Below are positions 57,753 through 64,000 of a stretch of DNA of 64,000 nucleotides, one piece after another. Origin of the DNA: Geoanaerobacter sp964528055 (GTDB lineage: Bacteria; Desulfobacterota; Desulfuromonadia; Geobacterales; DSM-12255); contig CAZGQM010000011.1 in the NCBI GenBank assembly GCA_964528055.1, forward strand, positions 50,520 through 114,519, written 5' to 3'. A program made the translations under genes and the position numbers. How positions within the stretch are numbered: position 1 is the first letter of the stretch; each line of letters opens with the position of its first letter. Below the pieces are notes generated by a model, which saw only the letters and a program-made list of their open reading frames with translations, was not told where the DNA came from and ran no database searches.

Positions 57753-59669
57753 ATGTCAAAGCCCCTCCGCATACTTATCGTCGAAGACTCGGAAGAAGAC
57801 TCCATCCTTCTGCTCCACGAGCTGCGCAAAGGTGGGTACGATCCGACCCATATTCGCGTAGAAACCGCAGAACAGATGAACAGGGCTCTTGATACATACA
57901 CATGGGATCTCGTTGTCTCTGACTATGTTTTACCCCAGTTCAGCGGACTCGATGCCCTGACACTCCTTAGAAATCGCGATCCGAACCTACCATTTATAGT
58001 CGTATCCGGGCAGATTGGGGAAGACACGGCTGTAGCAGCTATGAAGCTGGGTGCCAACGACTATCTGATCAAGGGAAAGATATTTCGCCTCGTACCGGCG
58101 ATAGAACGCGAATTGCACGATGCAGACGTCCGTAGAGACAAAAAGCGTGCAGAGGAAGAGCTCTGGAAGAGCGAGCAGCGGTATCGTCGCCTTGTAAATG
58201 CGGTTACTGACTACATCTACCAGGTAAGGGTAGAGAACAACGCCGTGGTATCAACGTCTCATGGTCCCGGCTGCCATTCAGTTACCGGTTACATGCCTGA
58301 GGAATACGAGCAGAATCCGCTCCTCTGGTATGAAATGACATATGATGAAGATCGTGAGTTGCTCAAGGAGTTGACGAAAAATCTTGCTGACTTCAAGGAT
58401 GCACCTCCGCTGGAACATCGCATAGTCCGCAAGGATGGTGAAGTCCGCTGGGTAATGAACACGGTAGTCCCGAGGTTCGACAGCCTCGGTACGTTGCTCG
58501 GGTATGACGGACTTATCAGCGACATCACCGACAGAAAGCGGTTTGAAGAGGAACTCCTGCTCCAGAGCGCTGCCCTGAATGCTGCAGCAAACGCTATTGT
58601 CATCACTGATACAGCCGGTAAGGTTCGCTGGGTAAATCCGGCCTTCAGTACACTGACCGGATTTCCGGCCGATGAAGTCATCGGGGGGAATCTGAGCGTA
58701 CTTAAATCGGGACATCATGACAATGGGTTCTATAATCACCTCTGGCAGGCCATATCCCAAGGCAACGTCTGGCAAGGAGAGATACTCAACCGGCGTAAAG
58801 ACGGTTCCCTGTACCGGGAAGAGCAGACCATAACTCCGGTTCGTGACAATAATGGATCCATAAAACATTTCGTTGCCATCAAGCAGGATATAACAGAACG
58901 CAAGAGAGCGGAGCAGGCTCTACTGGAAAATTCGCAACTGCATCTGCAGATGGAGGTTGGAAAGAAGATTCAGAGGGCCCTGCTGCCAGCTTCTCCCCCG
59001 GACCTGCAAGGGGTTGAGATCGCGGGAAGATTGGAAGCAGCCTTTCATGTGGGAGGGGACTACTACGATTATTTTCTGCACAGCTACGAGAAGGTCGCCC
59101 TGCTCATAGCAGACGTAAGCGGTCACAGTATCGGCGCGGCCCTGATTATGGCCGAGGCGCGGGCGCTGCTCCGCTCGCTCTCCACTACTGAGATATCGAC
59201 AGCGGAACTTCTAAGGATTGTCGGCAATCTCCTGTATGAAGATCTGGGGAGGGCAGAATTACTCATTACTCTTTTCTATGCCCGCTATGACCATGGCAGA
59301 CATCTTCTTACGTACGCCAATGCCGGTCACATCCCTGCAATACTCTACCAAAGAGAAACCCGATCGTTTACCGACCTGGATGCAGAAGGGCTCATTATCG
59401 GCGTCGCTACAGACGTAACCTTTGAAGAACGGATGATCACACTGCAGGAGGGAGATATCCTGGTACTACACACGGACGGTATCGTAGAATCCTCTGACCG
59501 CTCCGACGAACTGTTCGGCATGGAGCGTCTGAAGCGGACGATTGCCGATAGCTCGGATCAGACCGCTGCAGAGATAATACAGTCCGTTTTCAATGAACTT
59601 GTCAGATACACCGGCAAGGAAACCTTCCAGGACGACGTATCTATCGTGGTCATGAAGATCAAGAGTTAA
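57753..59669 (+). CDS. Response regulator with two PAS domains and SpoIIE-type phosphatase
   Basis: A 638-residue signalling protein. REC is at 1 to about 125 (LRILIVEDSEEDS, phospho-acceptor Asp57 in VVSDYVLP, Lys in LIKG). PAS domains follow near 145-265 and 275-395 (AIVITDTAGKVRWVNPAFSTLTGF, KHFVAIKQDITERK). The SpoIIE/RsbU PP2C-type phosphatase is at about 420-638 (AGRLEAAFHVGGDYYDYF, LLIADVSGHSIGAALIM, VLHTDGIVES, DDVSIVVMKI). It probably dephosphorylates an anti-sigma antagonist in a partner-switch pathway, but neither partner is nearby. ATG at 57753 has only a weak ribosome site. Confidence 0.92.
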   Translation: MSKPLRILIVEDSEEDSILLLHELRKGGYDPTHIRVETAEQMNRALDTYTWDLVVSDYVLPQFSGLDALTLLRNRDPNLPFIVVSGQIGEDTAVAAMKLGANDYLIKGKIFRLVPAIERELHDADVRRDKKRAEEELWKSEQRYRRLVNAVTDYIYQVRVENNAVVSTSHGPGCHSVTGYMPEEYEQNPLLWYEMTYDEDRELLKELTKNLADFKDAPPLEHRIVRKDGEVRWVMNTVVPRFDSLGTLLGYDGLISDITDRKRFEEELLLQSAALNAAANAIVITDTAGKVRWVNPAFSTLTGFPADEVIGGNLSVLKSGHHDNGFYNHLWQAISQGNVWQGEILNRRKDGSLYREEQTITPVRDNNGSIKHFVAIKQDITERKRAEQALLENSQLHLQMEVGKKIQRALLPASPPDLQGVEIAGRLEAAFHVGGDYYDYFLHSYEKVALLIADVSGHSIGAALIMAEARALLRSLSTTEISTAELLRIVGNLLYEDLGRAELLITLFYARYDHGRHLLTYANAGHIPAILYQRETRSFTDLDAEGLIIGVATDVTFEERMITLQEGDILVLHTDGIVESSDRSDELFGMERLKRTIADSSDQTAAEIIQSVFNELVRYTGKETFQDDVSIVVMKIKS

Positions 59670-60269
59670 ATCAAACTGTTGTCCAGATTTCCGATGGCAG
59701 GCCTCTTTTTATGGCAAAACAGCGCACATAATCCGGATATCGTCCTGCATATGGTCAAATTAACCGCCAACTACAGATACAAGCTGTTGGGCATTACCAT
59801 ATCCCCCGCCCATGACGAATCATTCACCCTTTACCATGCTAACAGATTGAGCGTAAGGAGAATTCACTCACAAGAGCCCCCCATGAAAATAATAAATTCA
59901 TAACAGGGTATTACTATACCGGTTATACACGCATAGCCGGCAATGATTATTTATTGCTTGACAAGATGTTGCTCAGGGATTCCGGATACTTATGCAACTT
60001 ATCGAAATTGTTAGTGTTTATAGGAATTTAAAGAATGAAAACTGCGTGCTTAAAAATTGGGCAATCCGCACAGGTAGTTAGTAATCGTTACAATTTTGAA
60101 ACGTCTTAACATGCTTTCAACAAAACTATCCACAGGCTCTGTGGAACGAAGCGGAATCTTTGCTCGTGCTGTAATTTCAGCAAGTTGCACTCAGCACTAC
60201 TTTAGTAGCATGTTAAACATGGACTATGTAACCATATCCCGATTCCCAACAATCCGACGGCACCCCCCT
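59670..60269. other. 600-base AT-rich region without a supported gene
   Basis: Between the SpoIIE-type regulator and the convergent cupin gene. Two short frames of about 74 codons occur (59679 and 60096) but show no family pattern, no good ribosome site and odd composition. TTGACA occurs at about 59958 without a well-spaced -10. I see no terminator, tRNA or repeat. It may hold a small RNA or be decayed sequence. Confidence 0.5.
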
Positions 60270-60581
60270 TTAATCCCTGATCATCACCAGAAGCATCTTG
60301 AATGGCTTAACGGCGCGTAACGAATGAGGCTTGTTCGCGGGCATAATTATCAGTTGCCCTGCGCCCACCGTCTGCCCCTCTCCCTCGACCACGACGAGCG
60401 CCTCCCCATCAATTACCTGCACAATAGCATCGAACGGCACGGTATGTTCGGATAAGCCCTGCCCTTCGCCAAAAGCAAAAACCGTGATAGTTCCGATCTT
60501 TTTATCCACCAGGGTCTTGCTCACCACCGATCCGTCCTGATACGTTACCATCTCTTTCAGAGTCATTATTTCCGGTCGCAT
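60270..60581 (-). CDS. Small cupin-domain protein
   Basis: A 103-residue single cupin. LSEHTVPFDAIVQVIDGEA and the later VGAGQLIIMPANKPHSLRAV correspond to the two cupin motifs, with His residues in place to bind a metal. LVDKKIGTITVFAFGEGQ precedes them. Such proteins are often small sensors or isomerases. It is divergent from the aminotransferase gene and may share its promoter region; function unknown. Confidence 0.88.
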   Translation of the reverse strand: MRPEIMTLKEMVTYQDGSVVSKTLVDKKIGTITVFAFGEGQGLSEHTVPFDAIVQVIDGEALVVVEGEGQTVGAGQLIIMPANKPHSLRAVKPFKMLLVMIRD

Positions 60582-60684
60582 AGATGCACTCCTCCATTTT
60601 TCAGTACGTAAGACTGTCTGTACTTTACCATACCAGCAATAGAGTGTGATTGACTCAGATCAACTATTTGTCTATATATCTCAC

Positions 60685-61854
60685 ATGAAATACCCAGTCT
60701 CCCAATCCGTATCGCTGGTTCATCCCCCCCCGATCACCGAGGTGCAAGGCTGGATAGCAGGACGCAAAAGGTTTGATCTCCCGTTGATTGACCTTTGCCA
60801 GGCAGTTCCGGCATATCCTCCTGCGCCGGCACTGATCGACCATATGAAGGGTTTGTTGGTCGATCCGACCATAGCCCGTTACACCCCGGACGAGGGGCTT
60901 TCCGAAGTTCGTGAAGCGGTCTGCGATCGTTACCGTAGAAAGTACGATGCCCTGATATCAAAAGAGCAGCTCTGCCTGACTGTCGGCGCAAGCCAGGCAT
61001 TCTGGCTTGCAGTACTTGGACTCAGTCAACCGGGCGACGAGGTGATCGTCCAGGAACCGGCCTATTTCGATCACCCCATGGCACTGGCAATCCTTGGAAT
61101 CCGAATGGTCTCCGCCCCCTTTGATCCTGACAGTTGCGGCATTCCTGATCCGAAAACGCTTGCAGAACTCATCACCCCGGAAACGCGGGCCATTCTGCTG
61201 GTCAGCCCAAGCAACCCTACCGGCGTAGTCACGCCTCCCGAGGTAATCGAAGAGGTCTACCTGCTTGCAAAACATCGCGGCATCGCGCTCATCCTTGACG
61301 AGACCTATGCAGACTTCATCCCTGACTGCAAGCGGCCGCACAACCTGTTCACACACTCCAGTTGGCCAGAAAACTTCATCCATATCATGTCGTTCGGAAA
61401 AACCTACGCACTCACCGGCTTCCGCACCGGCATGCTGGCAGCCTCGGCAGAGTTCATACGCCATCTACTCAAAGCACAGGACACCATGACGGTCTGCCAG
61501 CCGCGCATCTCACAACTAGCCATAAAATTCGGTGCAGAGCAGCTTGATGACTGGGTAGCAGACAACTGCGATATGATGCGGCGTCGTCACGACCAGTTCC
61601 GCAACCTGTTCATGCAACCAGGAAACCCTTTTCGTCTCGTCACCAGCGGCGCTTTCTTCGCCTGGGTCCGCCATCCGTTCGCCAACCTGACCGGGCGAGA
61701 TGTTGCAAAACGGCTGGTGGAGGAGGCAGGGGTACTGACGCTACCTGGTGAGGTCTTTGGCTCGACGCTCACGCCGTACCTCCGCCTGGCTTTCGGCAAC
61801 ATAACCGATGAGGCAATCCCCGCGGCAGTGGATCGATTTTGCAGTATTAACTGA
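60685..61854 (+). CDS. Pyridoxal-phosphate aminotransferase (class I/II)
   Basis: A 389-residue fold-type I aminotransferase. LTVGASQAFWLAVLGLSQPG, VSPSNPTGVVTPPEV, LILDETYADF and FIHIMSFGKTYALTGFRTG (PLP Lys) appear in normal order, and the last Arg-binding part is YLRLAFGN. The substrate is unclear; aspartate/aromatic or branched-chain is possible. The longer frame starts with GTG at 60646; I use ATG at 60685 because it gives the normal family N-terminus, though neither start has a strong ribosome site. The stop is 19 bases from the convergent mtaB stop. Confidence 0.88.
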   Translation: MKYPVSQSVSLVHPPPITEVQGWIAGRKRFDLPLIDLCQAVPAYPPAPALIDHMKGLLVDPTIARYTPDEGLSEVREAVCDRYRRKYDALISKEQLCLTVGASQAFWLAVLGLSQPGDEVIVQEPAYFDHPMALAILGIRMVSAPFDPDSCGIPDPKTLAELITPETRAILLVSPSNPTGVVTPPEVIEEVYLLAKHRGIALILDETYADFIPDCKRPHNLFTHSSWPENFIHIMSFGKTYALTGFRTGMLAASAEFIRHLLKAQDTMTVCQPRISQLAIKFGAEQLDDWVADNCDMMRRRHDQFRNLFMQPGNPFRLVTSGAFFAWVRHPFANLTGRDVAKRLVEEAGVLTLPGEVFGSTLTPYLRLAFGNITDEAIPAAVDRFCSIN

Positions 61855-61873
61855 TTGTTTTGATGGAATTACT

Positions 61874-63178
61874 TCAGGCAGGGATGCTGACCATTTCGCC
61901 GAGAATCCGGCCTCCATCAGCGGATGCAAGGCGTACACGAACCTCTCTGTTGGCAAGAGATTCGTCACCAGGGAATTGAACGGAGAGGTAGTTTCGCGAG
62001 AGCCCGCTACAGAGTCCGTCTCTACCCTGTTGCATGACAAGGAGATCCATCTCTCTCCCCACAAAGCGCCGATGATACGCCTCGCGCTTTGACTCTCCCA
62101 GGACCCTCAGCTCCTCTGCTCGCTCTTTTATGACCCTGCTCTGCAGATGACCGGGCATGGCTGCTGCTTTCGTTCCTGGGCGCGATGAGAAGGGGAACAC
62201 ATGCAGGTAGCCAACGGGAAGCTCCTCTATAAGCCTCATGGTGGAGGTAAACTCCGCTTCTGTCTCGCCCGGAAACCCTGCAATTACATCCAGACCGATA
62301 CAGACATCCGGCAGTGCCACAACTATCCGCTCAACAAGGTCACGAAAATACGCTCCGCTGTAACCGCGGTTCATCCGGGCCAGGGTGCTATCAGAGCCGC
62401 TCTGAAGTGGTACATGCAGGTGCGGACAGACGAATGAAGAGCTGCCGAGAAAGGAGAGCAACTCATGCGAGATGTCTAGCGGCTCAAGTGAGCCGAGCCT
62501 GAGTCGGCGGAGAGGAAGGCGGCACTTCACCTCCTGAAGAAGATGGAGCAGGTTGACTGAAGGTCCCAGATCTCTGCCATAATGGCCAAGATGAATTCCG
62601 GTCAGTACCACCTCTCGAAACCCCTGGGCCGTAAGCCGAGAAATCCCGGCGAGCACTTCATCAGGCGCAACGCTCCGGCTCCTGCCGCGGGCAAAGGGGA
62701 CAATGCAGTATGAGCAGAAGCTGTCGCAGCCATTCTGCACCTGAAGGAATGCCCGCGTATGCTCGGCAAAGCTCTCAAGCTGCAGCGGCTCGGTCTTCCT
62801 CTTTTCGTCGATTTCGGAGACAAGCACCCTGTCCGGACCTGGCGCCCGCTTCAGCAGAGCTGCAAGTCCCCTTTTCTCTTGATTTCCAATTACAAGTTCC
62901 ACCTCGGGGAGGACCGACAGCTTGTCAGGGGCAACCTGGGCATAGCAACCGGTGACAACTACCCGTGCAGCCGGGTTCCTGCGGCTCGCCCGCCGCACCA
63001 GCCGCCGCGACTCCGCATCAGTCCTGGCCGTCACGGTGCAGCTGTTGATCACGTAGATGTCCGCAACCTCATCAAAAGGGACGACGCAGAACCCTTCCGC
63101 CACAAAGCTCTCATGCAGGGCGGCAGACTCGAACTGGTTGGTCTTGCAACCCAGGGTTGTAATGGCGACACGCTTCAT
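61874..63178 (-). CDS. mtaB: tRNA (N6-threonylcarbamoyladenosine(37)-C2) methylthiotransferase
   Basis: A 434-residue radical SAM methylthiotransferase. VAITTLGCKTNQFESAAL, INSCTVTARTDAESRR and VVTGCYAQVAPDKL carry the three N-terminal cluster cysteines, and VQNGCDSFCSYCIVPFARG the radical SAM CxxxCxxC. The short C-terminal TRAM-like part ends at ILGEMVSIP. The LGCKTN start and layout are typical of MtaB rather than MiaB or RimO. ATG at 63178 lies four bases after the mnmA stop, so the two tRNA-modifying genes form an operon. Confidence 0.93.
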   Translation of the reverse strand: MKRVAITTLGCKTNQFESAALHESFVAEGFCVVPFDEVADIYVINSCTVTARTDAESRRLVRRASRRNPAARVVVTGCYAQVAPDKLSVLPEVELVIGNQEKRGLAALLKRAPGPDRVLVSEIDEKRKTEPLQLESFAEHTRAFLQVQNGCDSFCSYCIVPFARGRSRSVAPDEVLAGISRLTAQGFREVVLTGIHLGHYGRDLGPSVNLLHLLQEVKCRLPLRRLRLGSLEPLDISHELLSFLGSSSFVCPHLHVPLQSGSDSTLARMNRGYSGAYFRDLVERIVVALPDVCIGLDVIAGFPGETEAEFTSTMRLIEELPVGYLHVFPFSSRPGTKAAAMPGHLQSRVIKERAEELRVLGESKREAYHRRFVGREMDLLVMQQGRDGLCSGLSRNYLSVQFPGDESLANREVRVRLASADGGRILGEMVSIPA

Positions 63179-63182
63179 TTCA

Positions 63183-64000
63183 CTATTCACTTTTCAGAGC
63201 CTTTTCTATCCACCCTCCGCCAAGAACCGCCTCGCCATCATACAGCACGACGGCCTGGCCGGGGGTGATCGCCTTTTCCGGCTCAATGAAGCGAACCTCC
63301 ACTCGGCCATCATCAAGCTCACTGATCTCGCACGCCACCGGACCATGGCGATAGCGAATCTTGCAGAAAGCAGCCAGTGGGAACTCAGCCGGACGGCAGT
63401 GCCAGTTGAATCCGCCGGCCACAAGCCCTTTACAGAAGAGCTCAGGCATGGTCCCGACAAGCACCTCTCGTTTCACAGCATCCACACCCAGTACATAGAG
63501 AGGCTCGCTAAAGGCGACGCCAAGTCCCTTGCGCTGCCCAACCGTATAGCGATGGATTCCGGAATGGGTTCCAAGACACTTCCCCAGGCTGTTTATGATA
63601 TGCCCGTTCTCCGGCTCAAGCCCCCCCACCTCCTCAAGATAGCGGATATAGTCATCATCAGGGATGAAACAGATCTCCTGACTCTCCCCCTTGTCCTTTA
63701 CAGGCAGGCCATAGCCTTCTGCCAGCTGGCGGACGGCAGGCTTCGTCATCTCACCGAGTGGAAACAGAACCCTGGCGAGTTGGATCTGGTTCAGGGCAAA
63801 GAGGAAATATGACTGATCCTTGCGGCTGTCTACACCTTTAAGGAGACGAGAGCCTCCCCCAGGTTGCCTCTCGATTCTCGCATAGTGACCGGTTGCCAGG
63901 AAATCAGCACCTAGTTCCATGGCCTTGTCGAGAAGGAGTCCGAACTTGATAAGGGGGTTACAGCGTGCGCAAGGGTTGGGAGTACGGCCGGACCGGTACT
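63183..64000 (-). CDS. mnmA: tRNA-specific 2-thiouridylase, partial (5' end beyond window)
   Basis: The frame is open to the right edge; about 272 codons of the C-terminal part are present. SGRTPNPCARCNPLIKFG holds the first catalytic Cys (in NPC), DFLATGHYARIE follows, and KGESQEICFIPDDDYIRYL carries the second Cys. A beta-barrel end (VALYD-like VVLYDGEAVLGGGWI) is complete. It thiolates the wobble uridine of Lys, Glu and Gln tRNAs. The N-terminal PP-loop lies outside the window. It is followed at four bases by mtaB. Confidence 0.95.
   Translation of the reverse strand, partial: YRSGRTPNPCARCNPLIKFGLLLDKAMELGADFLATGHYARIERQPGGGSRLLKGVDSRKDQSYFLFALNQIQLARVLFPLGEMTKPAVRQLAEGYGLPVKDKGESQEICFIPDDDYIRYLEEVGGLEPENGHIINSLGKCLGTHSGIHRYTVGQRKGLGVAFSEPLYVLGVDAVKREVLVGTMPELFCKGLVAGGFNWHCRPAEFPLAAFCKIRYRHGPVACEISELDDGRVEVRFIEPEKAITPGQAVVLYDGEAVLGGGWIEKALKSE

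Noticed and set aside
59679..60320. Two frames of about 74 codons in the empty region
   Set aside because: No family resemblance, no good ribosome site, and the second runs antisense into the cupin gene.

Overview
The window reads as a chromosomal segment from a Geobacteraceae-type bacterium (Desulfuromonadia), perhaps close to Geotalea or Geobacter. The best taxonomic clue is a citrate synthase of the eukaryote-like type, which is characteristic of this family. The complete Gram-negative lipid A and outer-membrane assembly machinery, the SpoIIE-type and HD-GYP signalling proteins and the moderate GC content fit. This assignment is inferred by eye from protein sequence.

From about 49.3 kb leftward to position 1, every gene lies on the minus strand, in an order that follows envelope construction. 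First come lysS and lipoprotein release (lolCD), then BamA and an OmpH/Skp chaperone. Lipid A synthesis follows (lpxD, fabZ, lpxA, two genes resembling gnnA/gnnB, lpxB), then an acyltransferase, Kdo transferase and lpxK. After these come nucleotide-sugar genes (rfbA, an rfbC-like gene), cell-shape genes (mreC, mreD, mrdA, rodA), a histidine kinase, plsC, rnhA, a small HNH protein and a HAD phosphatase. The heptose and core genes (waaC, a deoxyhypusine-synthase-like gene, hldE) lead to an ABC flippase, GDP-fucose synthesis (gmd, fcl) and a Wzz chain-length regulator.

The left 16 kb is the O-antigen block. It holds a complete pseudaminic acid pathway (pseB, pseC, pseF, a fused pseG-pseH, pseI) followed by hisH-like, hisF-like and pseA-like genes. 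Together these predict an acetamidino-modified nonulosonic acid. Beyond them are methyltransferases, a Wzx flippase, a GT-B protein, an O-antigen polymerase and two family-2 glycosyltransferases. The last glycosyltransferase runs off the left edge. The first 4 kb is visibly richer in AT.

To the right of lysS the genes are smaller, independent units with housekeeping or signalling roles: an HD-GYP protein, rlmN, ndk, an Ala/Pro-rich lipoprotein, AMMECR1 (plus strand), gltA, an M24 peptidase with a short overlapping membrane ORF, a PrmA-like methyltransferase, a REC-PAS-PAS-SpoIIE regulator, a cupin and an aminotransferase. Last come mtaB and mnmA (tRNA modification); mnmA is cut by the right edge. 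Several hairpin terminators separate these units.

The most interesting items are the predicted acetamidino-pseudaminate pathway with a HisF homologue lacking its first catalytic aspartate, the gnnA/gnnB-like pair that predicts amide-linked lipid A, a deoxyhypusine-synthase-like protein in the core-heptose operon, a long imperfect palindrome between fabZ and lpxA, and an operator-like palindrome plus duplicated ribosome-binding region ahead of gltA. I found no CRISPR array, tRNA, rRNA or insertion sequence.
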